Positions 17,484 through 26,668 are shown, counted from the stretch's first letter. The stretch: DNA of 50,040 nt from Acidithiobacillus sp. HP-2 (GCF_015100155.1 NZ_JACKZA010000019.1:1-50040); one strand, 5' to 3'. The notes: a model not told the origin generated them from the sequence alone. Numbers and translations are program-made.

Positions 17484-19613
17484 TCAGGGCAACTGCTGTA
17501 ATTGCACTACACCCAAAGCCAGCCACTTGGCCCCCGAACTGAACTGGACCTGGATTCGACCCTGACGACCGCCTGCCTCGTAATCCAGCACCGTCCCCTC
17601 GCCAAATACCGGGTGCTGTAAACGGGAGCCCAGCGGATACGGCATTTCCGGGGCTGCAGGTCGTAGCGCCATGGCGGGACGACTGATGCGCGCGCGCGGA
17701 CGCAAATCCTGCAAAAGCCCCTGGGGGATTTCCCGCAGAAAACGGGAGGGCATGCTCATTCTTTCACTGCCGTGCAAACGCCGGCTTTCAGCATGACTGA
17801 GCACCAGCAGGCGCATGGCCCGGGTCATGCCCACGTAACAAAGGCGGCGTTCTTCCGCGAGACCCTGACCATCTTCCAAAGAACGTTGGTGCGGAAACAG
17901 ACCCTCTTCCAACCCCACCAGAAAAACCAGAGGAAACTCCAGACCTTTGGCGCTGTGCAAACTCATCAGCTGGACGCAGTCTTCCCAGGCATCTCCGGCC
18001 CCATCGCCCGCTTCCAGCGCGGCATGGGTGAGAAACTCGGAAAGCATGTTGCCAGGTTGCGGTGCCAGCTCACCCAGTTGCGGATCAGCATGCCAGTCCT
18101 GGCCGTACGCACGCGCGGCATTGATGAGTTCATCGAGGTTTTCGAGGCGGCCTTCAGCCCGGTCGCCTTCACGACTGTGCCATTCGCGCAGGGCGGTATG
18201 CTGCAAAATAATTTCCACGCGCTTGTCGAGGTCCTGCTCTTGGGTCTGCCCGGCAAGCGCATCGACCAGATTCAAAAATCCATTGATTTTTGCCTGATTC
18301 AGTTCTCCGGCCGCCTGCCAGAGCGACAGACCCTTTTCGCGGCCAAGATTGCGCAGCCGTTCGACACTGACCGCCCCGATGCCACGCGAAGGCACATTCA
18401 CAACCCGCTCGAACGAAGCATCATCATGACGATTGGCGGTCAGGCGCAAATAGGCGAGGGTGTCCTTGATTTCCGCCCGCTCAAAAAAGCGCAGGCCGCC
18501 ATAAACCCGATAAGGCAAACCTTCACGCACCAGAACTTCCTCAAAAGCACGGGACTGGGCATTGGAACGATAAAGAATGGCACAATCCGAACGGCGCCCG
18601 CCCTGATCCTGCCACTGCTGAATCCGCCCGATCACATAACGGGCTTCATCAAATTCATTGTACGCCGTGTACAGGTGTACCGCTTCGCCACCAGGCTCGG
18701 CGGTCCATAGGGTTTTACCCATGCGCTCGGGATTGTTGGCAATAACCGCATTGGCGGCCTGGAGAATGGCAGCAGTCGAGCGATAATTCTGCTCCAGGCG
18801 CACCACCCGGGCACCCGCAAAGTCTTCACCAAACCGCAGCAGGTTCTCGACCCGTGCGCCGCGCCAGGCATAAATGGACTGGTCATCATCCCCAACCACA
18901 AAAATCTGGCCATGTCGCGCCAGCCCTTTCAGCCAGGCATATTGCACCGCATTGGTATCCTGAAACTCGTCCACCAGAATATGCTGAAAACGTCGCTGAT
19001 AATGATCCAGAATCTCCGGAGACTCCCAAAGCTTCAGGGCATACAGAAGCAAATCCCCAAAATCGAGCAGCCCGGAGCGTTGCTTGGCGACTTCATAAGC
19101 CTGATAAATCGGCACAAAAGCCGCAGCCGCCGGTCCCTCGTAGCGCAACACCTGTTCCGGTCCCCAGCCTTCGTCCTTCCAGCGGCCAATGCGCCCCGCC
19201 ATCGCCCGGGGTGGCCACTGCTTTTCGTCCATCTGCGCCTCGCGCATGAGGCGGCGCAACAAACGCTGACTGTCTTCGGAATCCAGCACCTGAAAATCAG
19301 CGGGCAACTTCAGTGCTTCATGATGCAGGCGAATCAGGCGATGTGCGAGGCCGTGAAATGTCCCCATCCACAGGCCGCGCAGTTCCATGGCGACCATTTT
19401 ATCAAGGCGTTCGCGCATGGATCGTGCCGCCTTGTTAGTGAAGGTGACGGCCAGAATTTCTCCAGGATGCACGCCTTCTTCGAGCAGATGCGCGATGCGG
19501 CTGGTAAGTACCCGGGTTTTACCGGAACCGGCACCAGCCAGTACCAGTGCCGGACCAGGGGGAAGCGTCACCGCCTCCAGCTGGCGAGGATTCAGGGTTG
19601 ACCAATCAGACAA
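17484..19613 (-). CDS. uvrD: DNA helicase II, UvrD
   Basis: Superfamily 1A 3'-5' DNA helicase for excision and mismatch repair. The frame is open from 19730, but the ribosome site GGAGG (8 nt before TTG 19613) and the family start (SDWSTLNPRQLEAV) favour 19613, giving 709 residues, close to the usual 720. Motifs: Walker A LAGAGSGKTRVL, motif Ia TFTNKAA, II LVDEFQDTN, III GDDDQSIYAWRGA, IV RLEQNYRS, V SLHSAKGLEF and VI YVGMTRAM. The C-terminal tail (LGSRLQHPVFGEGTV, then SGAKWLALGVVQLQ) is the UvrD-type Tudor-like tail, which separates it from Rep. It is divergent from cbpA. Confidence 0.95.
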   Translation of the reverse strand: MSDWSTLNPRQLEAVTLPPGPALVLAGAGSGKTRVLTSRIAHLLEEGVHPGEILAVTFTNKAARSMRERLDKMVAMELRGLWMGTFHGLAHRLIRLHHEALKLPADFQVLDSEDSQRLLRRLMREAQMDEKQWPPRAMAGRIGRWKDEGWGPEQVLRYEGPAAAAFVPIYQAYEVAKQRSGLLDFGDLLLYALKLWESPEILDHYQRRFQHILVDEFQDTNAVQYAWLKGLARHGQIFVVGDDDQSIYAWRGARVENLLRFGEDFAGARVVRLEQNYRSTAAILQAANAVIANNPERMGKTLWTAEPGGEAVHLYTAYNEFDEARYVIGRIQQWQDQGGRRSDCAILYRSNAQSRAFEEVLVREGLPYRVYGGLRFFERAEIKDTLAYLRLTANRHDDASFERVVNVPSRGIGAVSVERLRNLGREKGLSLWQAAGELNQAKINGFLNLVDALAGQTQEQDLDKRVEIILQHTALREWHSREGDRAEGRLENLDELINAARAYGQDWHADPQLGELAPQPGNMLSEFLTHAALEAGDGAGDAWEDCVQLMSLHSAKGLEFPLVFLVGLEEGLFPHQRSLEDGQGLAEERRLCYVGMTRAMRLLVLSHAESRRLHGSERMSMPSRFLREIPQGLLQDLRPRARISRPAMALRPAAPEMPYPLGSRLQHPVFGEGTVLDYEAGGRQGRIQVQFSSGAKWLALGVVQLQQLP

Positions 19614-19655
19614 AAAACATTCCTCCCACCCGACCTGGCGGGCTTGAAAACACGG

Positions 19656-19661
19656 TATAAT
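19656..19661 (+). promoter_or_regulatory. Possible -10 element of cbpA-cbpM
   Basis: A perfect TATAAT lies 69 bp before the cbpA start in the uvrD-cbpA divergent region. The matching -35 position (19633-19638) is poor, so the call rests on the -10 only. Confidence 0.35.
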
Positions 19662-19729
19662 GGCCGCATTGTGATGGCAGACCTGCAGGCTTTGACCTGT
19701 CTGCCATAACCCATGATAAGGGGGAACCA

Positions 19730-20692
19730 TTGGAATACAAAGACTACTACAAAATTCTCGGGGTGGAACGCGGGGCCGATGCCGATGCCATCAAGGCCGC
19801 GTATCGCAAAATGGCACGGAAATATCACCCTGACGTCAGCAAGGAAGCCAACGCTGAAGAGCGCTTCAAGGATTTGCAGGAAGCCTATGAGGTTTTGAAA
19901 GATCCTGAAAAACGGGCGGCTTATGACCAGCTGGGAAGTAACTGGCGCGCCGGGCAGGATTTCCGTCCACCGCCCGGCTGGGGTGGGCAGGCTGGCGGTT
20001 TTGGGGGTGGCGGTTTTGGGGGTGCAGATTTTGGCGGCAACGGCGGCTTCAGCGACTTTTTTGAGTCCCTGTTTCGTCAGCAACATGGCGGTGCTGGCGG
20101 TTTTCATGGCGGCGGCGCGGGATTTCGCAGCCAGGGCGAAGACAGTGAAGCCAGCATCCAGATCAGCCTGGAGGACGCCGCTCAAGGAGCGCAACGCGAC
20201 ATCAACCTGGAAATGCCTACGCTTGGACCCGATGGCCGGATGCGCCGGGAAGCCCGGCGCCTGACTGTCAAAATTCCCAAGGGCATTCGCGAAGGCCAGA
20301 GATTGCGCATGGCAGGACAAGGTTCACCGGGCATGGGCGGCGGACCAAGCGGTGATCTTTATCTGCAGGTGCATTTTCAGCCCCATTCCAAATTCCGGGT
20401 AGAGGGGGCCGACCTGTATCACGACCTGCACATCACCCCCTGGGAAGCAGTGCTGGGTGCCAGCGTTGAGGTTCCCACTCTGGAAGGCAGCGTCCGGATG
20501 AAAATCCCGGCGGGGAGCAGCAGCGGCCAAAAACTGCGGCTTTCCCAAAAAGGACTGCCAGGAACCAGCAGCAAACCGGCGGGTGATCTTTACGCTATTA
20601 TTCAAATAGTCGTACCCAAAAATATCAGCGATGAAGAAAAAGCTTTGTGGACCCAGTTAGGAGAAATATCCAGCTATCATCCCCGCCGTTAG
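19730..20692 (+). CDS. cbpA: DnaJ-like co-chaperone CbpA
   Basis: 320 residues starting at TTG (GGGGGAA upstream). An N-terminal J domain (residues 1-70) carries HPD at 33-35 for stimulating DnaK. A Gly/Phe-rich linker (about 80-130, many GGFGG units) and two C-terminal beta domains (about 140-310) follow. No zinc-finger domain is present, which separates CbpA from DnaJ. In E. coli CbpA also binds curved DNA in stationary phase. The next gene encodes its antagonist CbpM 15 bp on, confirming the identity. Confidence 0.93.
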   Translation: MEYKDYYKILGVERGADADAIKAAYRKMARKYHPDVSKEANAEERFKDLQEAYEVLKDPEKRAAYDQLGSNWRAGQDFRPPPGWGGQAGGFGGGGFGGADFGGNGGFSDFFESLFRQQHGGAGGFHGGGAGFRSQGEDSEASIQISLEDAAQGAQRDINLEMPTLGPDGRMRREARRLTVKIPKGIREGQRLRMAGQGSPGMGGGPSGDLYLQVHFQPHSKFRVEGADLYHDLHITPWEAVLGASVEVPTLEGSVRMKIPAGSSSGQKLRLSQKGLPGTSSKPAGDLYAIIQIVVPKNISDEEKALWTQLGEISSYHPRR

Positions 20693-20707
20693 AGAGGAGA
20701 GTGCACG

Positions 20708-20995
20708 ATGGTTTCAACGCCCATTCAGGTTATTGAAGCGGAGCTGCTGGAGGAGGGGGCTTTCTGCTTTGATTTATCGCGCTTCTGCACCTTGCTGCAT
20801 TGTGCCGAAGGCGAAGCCGTGCAACTGGTGCACTATGGCGTCATTCATCCTGAAGGCAGCGGTCCCCAGCACTGGCGCTTCCGCAGTCTGGATCTTTATC
20901 GGGCCAGACTGAGCCGCCGCCTCGCCCGTGATCTGGAAATTGATCTGGCCGGAGCCGCCCTGGCAGTGGATTTACTGGAACGCTTGCGGCATTAG
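20708..20995 (+). CDS. cbpM: Chaperone modulator CbpM
   Basis: 95 residues, MerR-HTH-like, matching CbpM. In E. coli it binds the CbpA J domain and blocks both its co-chaperone and DNA-binding activities. The sequence shows the short HTH-like N-terminal region (FDLSRFCTLLHCAEGEAVQL), an aromatic middle (HWRFRSLDLYRARLSRRLARD) and a C-terminal helix. An AGAGAGGAG site precedes the ATG. Pairing directly behind cbpA is the conserved arrangement. Confidence 0.88.
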   Translation: MVSTPIQVIEAELLEEGAFCFDLSRFCTLLHCAEGEAVQLVHYGVIHPEGSGPQHWRFRSLDLYRARLSRRLARDLEIDLAGAALAVDLLERLRH

Positions 20996-21017
20996 TGGCT
21001 CTTGCAGGGCTGAAAGC

Positions 21018-21548
21018 ATGTCTCTCAACGAATCCTTGGACTGGGGTATTCATAGGTGCAATACCCCTTTGGGGGAAATGCTCCTGGTAACTGATCCGCA
21101 AGGCATTTTGCGGGCGTTGGATTACTGGGAGGACAGCCAGCACAGTATCCTTGCAGATCTCGGTCGGTTGTACGGCACGGACCGAATCACGCTGACCAGC
21201 GGACCCCTGCCCACGCTGATACGTCATAGTCTGGAGGCTTACTGGGCGGGAGATTTGCAGGCACTGACGGTCATTCCTACAAAATCTGCCGGAACGCCCT
21301 TTCAACAGGCAGCCTGGGCTTGGTTACGCACCATTCCCGCCGGAGAAACCCGCAGCTACAAGGAACAGGCTCAGGGCATGAACCATCCTGCGGCTGTTCG
21401 CGCGGTAGGACACGCCAACAGCAAGAATCCCATTGGTATTGTCGTACCCTGCCACCGGGTCATTGGCAGCAATGGCACCCTGACTGGATATGCGGGCGGC
21501 ATAGATCGCAAACGCTGGTTGTTGCAACATGAAGGCGCCCTATCCTGA
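21018..21548 (+). CDS. ogt: Methylated-DNA--protein-cysteine methyltransferase
   Basis: 176 residues from ATG 21018. The suicide alkyl-transfer protein moves methyl groups from O6-methylguanine to its own cysteine. The active site is in VVPCHRVIG, preceded by FQQAAWAWLRTIPAGETRSY and AVRAVGHANSKNP, all typical of Ogt/Ada C-terminal domains. No Ada N-terminal regulatory domain is present, so Ogt is the better name. It follows cbpM by 22 bp and may share its transcript; nfsA follows 27 bp later. Confidence 0.92.
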   Translation: MSLNESLDWGIHRCNTPLGEMLLVTDPQGILRALDYWEDSQHSILADLGRLYGTDRITLTSGPLPTLIRHSLEAYWAGDLQALTVIPTKSAGTPFQQAAWAWLRTIPAGETRSYKEQAQGMNHPAAVRAVGHANSKNPIGIVVPCHRVIGSNGTLTGYAGGIDRKRWLLQHEGALS

Positions 21549-21575
21549 TTCGCATCATCCAGTTGGAGATTGAAT

Positions 21576-22313
21576 ATGAACGACACCCTCAACGTATTAA
21601 AGCAACATCGATCCATACGGCGCTTTAGCAGGCAACCCGTTGAACAAACCCTGGTTCAGGAAATCGTCCGCAGTGGTCAACATGCTGCAAGTTCCAGTCA
21701 TATCCAGGCCTGTACGGTCATTCAGATAAGCGATCCGCATTTGCGGGATAAAATCGCACATCTGGCTGGCGACCAGGAATATATCCGCAGTGCTGGCGCT
21801 TTCCTGGTATTTTGCGCAGATTTACATCGTGCAGCCCGTATTGGCAGCCGGGAAAATCAGACATTTGTGGCGGGCATGACCGAGCACTTCATTATTGCCA
21901 CCGTTGATGTCAGCCTGTTCGCCCAAAATTGTGTAACAGCGGCTGAATCAATGGGATTGGGCACTTGCTACATTGGCGCCGTACGCAACCATCCGCAGGA
22001 AATCAGTGATCTGCTGCATTTGCCTGAACAGGTTTACCCTGTTTTTGGACTCTGCATCGGTTATCCCGACCAGAATCCTGATCTGAAACCGCGACTGCCC
22101 CTGTCCGTAGTGCTCAAGGAAAATAGTTACGATGAAACCAGCGATGAAGCAGAAATCAGCCAGTACGATCAGCAGATGGCCGAGTACTATCGCAATCGCA
22201 ATGCTTCGCAAAAAAACAGTCGCTGGACCCAGGAAATTGCTGCTCTGGTAGGCCGGGAAGCACGGCCCCACATGCGCGGCTTTTTGGAACGGCGCGGCAT
22301 GAATACCCGTTAA
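21576..22313 (+). CDS. Oxygen-insensitive nitroreductase, NfsA-like flavoprotein
   Basis: 245 residues from ATG 21576 (GGAG 7 nt upstream; a TTG at 21570 lies too near that site). The FMN phosphate-binding pattern HRSIRRFSRQPV opens the protein. SGQHAASSSHIQACTVIQ and GMTEHFIIATVDVSLFAQNC follow, as do the GLGTCYIGAVRN and GLCIGYPD blocks. This is the NfsA/FRP-like group of NADPH-dependent nitro- or flavin reductases. The exact electron acceptor is unknown. It marks the end of the collinear core region; duplicated accessory DNA begins about 30 bp downstream. Confidence 0.88.
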   Translation: MNDTLNVLKQHRSIRRFSRQPVEQTLVQEIVRSGQHAASSSHIQACTVIQISDPHLRDKIAHLAGDQEYIRSAGAFLVFCADLHRAARIGSRENQTFVAGMTEHFIIATVDVSLFAQNCVTAAESMGLGTCYIGAVRNHPQEISDLLHLPEQVYPVFGLCIGYPDQNPDLKPRLPLSVVLKENSYDETSDEAEISQYDQQMAEYYRNRNASQKNSRWTQEIAALVGREARPHMRGFLERRGMNTR

Positions 22314-22367
22314 GGACAACCAGCCCCATTCTTCGAGATTTACGAATGCAGGGTTTGTTCCCATGCC

Positions 22368-22693
22368 TTATAGCAAATTCATGCCGCCATCGACCATCAT
22401 CACTTCACCCGTTAGATAAGTCGATTCGGTCAGCATCAGCGCCACATCGGCAATATCTTTCGGACTCGCGCTGCGGCGCATAGGCGCTTCACGTATCCAC
22501 CAATCCTGGAGCAATGGCGTTTACCCGAATACCGGGCCCCCGCCAGTGTCGCTGCTGCTTGAAGGCCTGCGGCTGAGGAAGCGCGGGAATGTAAGGCCAC
22601 CCGATATCCGGCCTGAGTCAAACGCTGTGCAATGGCGAGACCAATGCCGGAACTCGCACCGGTGACCAGTGCGACACGCGTCCGATCAGTCAT
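22368..22693 (-). pseudogene. Short-chain dehydrogenase, copy 1, internally deleted
   Basis: The N-terminus (MTDRTRVALVTGASSGIGLA) and the 3' end (positions 22368-22500) match the intact copy at 45025-45768. Two pieces are missing. One lost between GTATCCACC repeats near 22493-22502. The other lies near 22540-22550, between a GGGTCCC-like and a GGGCCCC-like sequence. The deletions remove the catalytic Ser, Tyr and Lys region, and the frame fails at about residue 55. The ATG overlaps the stop of the VOC gene (TAATG). It is not expected to give an active enzyme. Confidence 0.88.
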
Positions 22694-23088
22694 TATCGTT
22701 TAATTCCCGAGTCATAAATGGACATCTCCAGCAGATTCCCATCGGGATCCCGAAAATAGACCGAAGTAATCGGACCTGCGGCCCCAGTGCGGGGCACGGG
22801 ACCCGCTTCAAGGGCAACACCACAGTTCTGGAGATGGGCGAGCAACTCGTGAATGTCTCCCTGAGCGATGAAGCACAAATCTGCTGATCCGGGAACAGGA
22901 TGAGCCGCATGCGGAGCAATGGGACATTCTGCCGGATGCAGATTAATTTTCTGCTGCCCAAAAACCAGGGCGTTGCGCCCCTCGCCAAAAGTGACGGCCT
23001 GCATACCTAACACCTGCGAATAAAAGGCGATGGTTGCAGACATATCCTGCACGGTCAGCACCAGATGATCCAGTCGGTCGATTTGCAT
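22693..23088 (-). CDS. Glyoxalase/VOC-family protein, copy 1
   Basis: 131 residues of the vicinal oxygen chelate fold: DRLDHLVLTVQDMSATIAFY opens the first unit, and SVYFRDPDGNLLEMSIYD closes it. These are metal-dependent lyases, isomerases or dioxygenases, or antibiotic-binding proteins; the substrate cannot be assigned. It is nearly identical to the copy at 45765-46160, differing mainly in the last residues (SGIKR versus AAITS). The reading frame is intact although its partner SDR gene is broken. Confidence 0.88.
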   Translation of the reverse strand: MQIDRLDHLVLTVQDMSATIAFYSQVLGMQAVTFGEGRNALVFGQQKINLHPAECPIAPHAAHPVPGSADLCFIAQGDIHELLAHLQNCGVALEAGPVPRTGAAGPITSVYFRDPDGNLLEMSIYDSGIKR

Positions 23089-23222
23089 GGGGAGTCTCGG
23101 AAAACAAAGATGGACACCTAATTTAGCAGCTGGGATCTCTGCAATATAGCGCAGGAATCATCAATACCGCACTGCATTGGTAGGCTTTTTGCAGATGGAA
23201 TGTCCTGCCCATGGCCTGACCA

Positions 23223-25493
23223 TCACTGCGATACCTCCCACGGATTGATGAGGGGCACTCCCTCGGTCTGGAAATCCTTCGATTCATATGCAAGGAGAAC
23301 AGCTTCTTCAAGAGCCTTTTCTGCCTGTTCCACAATGCGCCAACCTGAAGCTTCTGGAGAGATTGATAACTGGTTGATCAGTTCTGCAATGGCTTTGTGG
23401 TACTCTCGATGGCGTTGATCTAATGGGCTTCCTTCTAATACACCCAGATGTTGCATCGCCCTGTGTAACGGACAAATGCCAGGGTCTACCATCTCTTTAT
23501 AGTCCATCAGGCGAAGATTCTGGCGCATGGTTTTTTCCAGAACGCTATGGATGGCAAGATGGAGAGCGTACAGCCCCAAAAAGGTATGAGGATAGTTAGA
23601 GCGCTTAACGGCTGGGCGCTGTAAGAATTTTTGCAGTTCTTTTAGTGACAAGGGTTTGGCAATTGCGTATCCCTGCAAAAGTGAGACGCCTGCAACTGTG
23701 ACGGCATCCAGGATGTCTTCTGTCTCTACGCCTTCCACAACCAGAGTGACGCCTAAATTGATAGAAAGATCCTGCACAGTATTCACAAAATAAAGATCTC
23801 GGGGTTGTTTCTCCAGTGTGCGAACAAAAGCCTGATCCAGTTTGATTTTATCAAAAGGTAGTGTTTTTAAGCGTAGGAGTGAGCTATAAGCGCTGCCAAG
23901 ATCATCTAATGCCAAATGAACACCGAGCTTTTTCATTTCCACAAGATTTTCTATTGACGAGGCCTGCTCCAGGAAGTCATCTCCTTCAAGGATTTCCAGG
24001 GTTACACGTGACGGATCAATGCAGGTTGGCGCAAGCAGAGCCCTCAAATATTCTACGCATCCGGCAGAAACCGAATGTGCATCAAGATTCACGGATACCC
24101 ACAAGGAATATCCTTGCCCATCCAGAACCGCAAGATCCACCAATGCTTGTGAAAGCACGCCCCTCGTCAATGTTGTCAGGTCCGTAGTCTGTAATTCCGG
24201 TAAAAAGTGGGCAGGGGTCCAGAGGTTCCCCTCAGCATCTTTTAGGCGTGCCAAAGCTTCGATGCCGACTATCTTGCATGTGTAGCTATCCAGGATGGGT
24301 TGATACCAGACCTCCAATGCGCCGTTATCCAGCAGAACCTGTGCCGGATTACGCTGATCTGGAAGGGGATCATCGCCGAAAACCATCCAGCAATTTTCCC
24401 GATCCGCTTTGTGGGCTTTGATTTCATAGAGTGCCTGATCAGACCAGCGCAGCAGCTGATCCGCCTGGTCTGTATCAGCAGAAGGATAGAGCGCCAGACC
24501 CATGCTTGCCCCAACCTGAACGCTTTCACCATTACTCAGAAGGATCGGTGCGGTGATGATCCCTTCAATTTTTTTCAGGAGTTGCACAAGGTCTGCATGC
24601 CCCGCCAAATCTTCCAGCAGGAGTACGAATTCATCCCCCCCGTAACGGGCAATAAAATCGGATTTGCGCAACATACCGGTCAGACGTTTACCTAAGGTCA
24701 CCAGCACTTCATCGCCAATCTCATGACCATAGGTGTCATTGATCGGTTTGAAATTGTCCAGATCCAGCATACAGACCGCCAAATGACGATTATGACGTAT
24801 GGTTCGGAGCATGGCTGGCTCCATCTGCGTTTCCAGCGCCCGTCGATTGGGAAGATCGGTTAAAGCATCGGTATGCGCCAGACTCTGGAGAGCTTCCCGA
24901 TACTGCTGTTCATTCCGACGTGTTTCCAGATGCTCCATGGCGTCAGCCATGAACACAGCCATCTTTTCCGCACTGTCGGCCATGAGTTCCGGTGGTTCAT
25001 GTTGTAAGCCACTCAAAACCAGCACACCCCATACAGAGGCATGCCGATGAATCGGCGTTGCCAGTAGCCACTGGATGCCAATGGCTTCTATAGCCTGTCG
25101 CCATCCTGCCAGATCGGGATGTTGCAAATATTCGCTGTGCGCATAGTCAGTCACGAGCAAGGTATGATCCTCAACCTGAGCCCGTGCCGTAATACTGCGC
25201 GCATGAGGGTGGTCTGGCGAAAACAGTACCGCCACATTCTCCAGAACTATTTGTTGTAATGGACCGGAAACCGCCAAAGGCCGCAAAATGTGACCAATAT
25301 CGGCCCGGGCGATGGCGCAGGTATGAAACAGCCCGCTTTGATCCAGACTGGTCAACATCTGGTCCATAAGCCGCTTTTGGGCCTGATCCCAAGGCAGGTC
25401 TACACTTCCAGTGAATGGGGCCTTACTCATGCTGGAAAAGATGTCCAACCAGATTTTCAGGGGTGATTGATTACTCATATCATTAAGACCCAT
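23223..25493 (-). CDS. GAF-GGDEF-EAL cyclic-di-GMP enzyme with a VapC-like C-terminal tail
   Basis: 756 residues, no membrane helix. A GAF-like sensor spans about 40-190. The GGDEF domain follows (205-370), with active site GGDEF at 285-289 and an inhibitory RxxD site at 276-279. The EAL domain spans about 385-620, with EAL at 412-414, catalytic-type DD in ALDDLGSAYSS and VEGVETED. It could therefore both make and degrade c-di-GMP. A helical region with His and Cys follows (620-740), family not recognised. The last 17 residues, DFQTEGVPLINPWEVSQ, match the end of VapC at 46287 and come from the duplicated segment. The start could be residue 1 or residue 6. Confidence 0.9.
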   Translation of the reverse strand: MGLNDMSNQSPLKIWLDIFSSMSKAPFTGSVDLPWDQAQKRLMDQMLTSLDQSGLFHTCAIARADIGHILRPLAVSGPLQQIVLENVAVLFSPDHPHARSITARAQVEDHTLLVTDYAHSEYLQHPDLAGWRQAIEAIGIQWLLATPIHRHASVWGVLVLSGLQHEPPELMADSAEKMAVFMADAMEHLETRRNEQQYREALQSLAHTDALTDLPNRRALETQMEPAMLRTIRHNRHLAVCMLDLDNFKPINDTYGHEIGDEVLVTLGKRLTGMLRKSDFIARYGGDEFVLLLEDLAGHADLVQLLKKIEGIITAPILLSNGESVQVGASMGLALYPSADTDQADQLLRWSDQALYEIKAHKADRENCWMVFGDDPLPDQRNPAQVLLDNGALEVWYQPILDSYTCKIVGIEALARLKDAEGNLWTPAHFLPELQTTDLTTLTRGVLSQALVDLAVLDGQGYSLWVSVNLDAHSVSAGCVEYLRALLAPTCIDPSRVTLEILEGDDFLEQASSIENLVEMKKLGVHLALDDLGSAYSSLLRLKTLPFDKIKLDQAFVRTLEKQPRDLYFVNTVQDLSINLGVTLVVEGVETEDILDAVTVAGVSLLQGYAIAKPLSLKELQKFLQRPAVKRSNYPHTFLGLYALHLAIHSVLEKTMRQNLRLMDYKEMVDPGICPLHRAMQHLGVLEGSPLDQRHREYHKAIAELINQLSISPEASGWRIVEQAEKALEEAVLLAYESKDFQTEGVPLINPWEVSQ

Positions 25494-25624
25494 ACGAAAC
25501 TATTAGAAATTTTATACCGGCACTTGGCTACCATTTAAAAATATTCTGTGAAATGCCTTATCAATTAAGTCAAGTAGAGTGCTTTTTGTTTCTCAAAGGC
25601 GGTCGATTGCGATGCCGTATATTG

Positions 25625-26068
25625 TCACCATGTCTCTGAGCAGCAGACCGAGTCATCTTGGTGCTCAGAATGGACATGCAATGTAATGATTTTCTTATTT
25701 GTCACCGACTCGACGACGCCGTCAATGAGTCCAAAACCAAAATTACAGAGTGCGTGTTTACCAATATCCACACCACGATCCCGAAGAACCAGGCCGATTT
25801 TGCAGTTCGTCAGATGCGCGCAGTCGCCATTCAGTTCTATATGGTCCATAAATTCTTTATCAATAAAGAATTCCTGCACAAGCGCACGGGCATCCTCAAC
25901 ACTTCCGCCAGCGTGCTCCTTGCCAATTTTGCGTCCCATTTTCTTGCCCGCATAACGGAACACACTAATGGCGCCTTTGTCGCCAATTAAAGAGCCCACT
26001 TCTGTAGCAATATCGCAGAGTAGCTCGACAATATCACGCGTATCCATAGCACATGTTTTTTCAGTCAT
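25625..26068 (-). CDS. Cys-containing sensory-type protein, V4R-like (weak)
   Basis: 147 residues from ATG 26068 (GGGGAATT upstream); an upstream ATG at 26080 is less likely. Cysteines cluster in GDCAHLTNCKIG, HALCNFGFGLIDGVVESV and SVCCSETW. The C-terminal pattern of C, GxxxG and late C weakly resembles V4R (4-vinyl reductase) ligand-binding domains, but I would not rely on it. The gene is 50 bp downstream of the Roadblock-like gene on the same strand, and the pair lies between the c-di-GMP gene and kdpE. A small-molecule or metal sensor is an inference. Confidence 0.6.
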   Translation of the reverse strand: MTEKTCAMDTRDIVELLCDIATEVGSLIGDKGAISVFRYAGKKMGRKIGKEHAGGSVEDARALVQEFFIDKEFMDHIELNGDCAHLTNCKIGLVLRDRGVDIGKHALCNFGFGLIDGVVESVTNKKIITLHVHSEHQDDSVCCSETW

Positions 26069-26118
26069 AATTCCCCACATGAAGCAAAGTCCAGTATTGA
26101 AGTGGTTGTCACCCAGGA

Positions 26119-26484
26119 TTATCCCAAGAGATTCCGCTCAACCACGATTTCAGAATGGGCGTGTCCCATAGCAACACAACGTGTTTGTCTGGCCCAGAAG
26201 CCCGCCTTCGAACGATTTACCTGATAATAAAACTCCAGGGTCAGATCCGGTTTCGCCGTGATGTCTGCCGTATAAAGCAATTTCATGAGTGAAGCACCGA
26301 TTCCGATCATCAGATACTCGTACCACAGCATTTCACCCAGATAACGATGTGTAGCGATAGACAGACCATCTGTAGAAATAACGTCGGAGGCTTCGATATC
26401 TGCGGAGCTACCATTGAGATCGGACAGCACAGACTGAATCATTTCTTCGCGCATCAGATACCCAACCATAGGAAATATACTCAA
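26119..26484 (-). CDS. Roadblock/LC7-like small protein
   Basis: 121 residues from TTG, or shorter from ATG at about 26469, 26454 or 26442; no ribosome site decides the start. The block MIQSVLSDLNGSSADIEAS then DVISTDGLSIA is the characteristic opening of Roadblock/LC7 (MglB-type) proteins, which regulate small GTPases or NTPases in bacteria. No MglA-type GTPase is seen nearby. It is followed by the Cys-containing gene, likely one operon. The A/T-rich stretch upstream (26485-26670) holds a possible peptide remnant and then a MITE-like element. Confidence 0.6.
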   Translation of the reverse strand: MSIFPMVGYLMREEMIQSVLSDLNGSSADIEASDVISTDGLSIATHRYLGEMLWYEYLMIGIGASLMKLLYTADITAKPDLTLEFYYQVNRSKAGFWARQTRCVAMGHAHSEIVVERNLLG

Positions 26485-26668
26485 TTCTTAGATAGTCGAA
26501 TGTAAGAATTATGCAATGATCTACTTAGGAGCACTTACAGTAAACACCATGCGTCGTTGTGTCTCGTGGGCACTTTTTCCATCATCGCTAATATACTGAT
26601 TATATAAAATTTTTCAATGGACTAATGACTTATATTCCGCTTTTATTCTCCGCAGATGACTATGAGCC

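Larger units (their letters stand above)
22345..23276. repeat. VOC-SDR duplication, copy 1
   Basis: This stretch repeats 45001-46341 with high identity. It holds the 3' end of an SDR gene, a VOC gene and about 185 bp beyond it, including a vapC-like 3' end. Copy 1 lacks two internal SDR segments of roughly 50 and 380 bp, each removed between short matching sequences. On its right edge it runs into the GGDEF-EAL gene where copy 2 runs into vapC. Confidence 0.9.

Noticed and set aside
19614-19730. Extension of uvrD to 19730
   Set aside because: The extension overlaps the cbpA promoter region and lacks family sequence; TTG 19613 has a good ribosome site.
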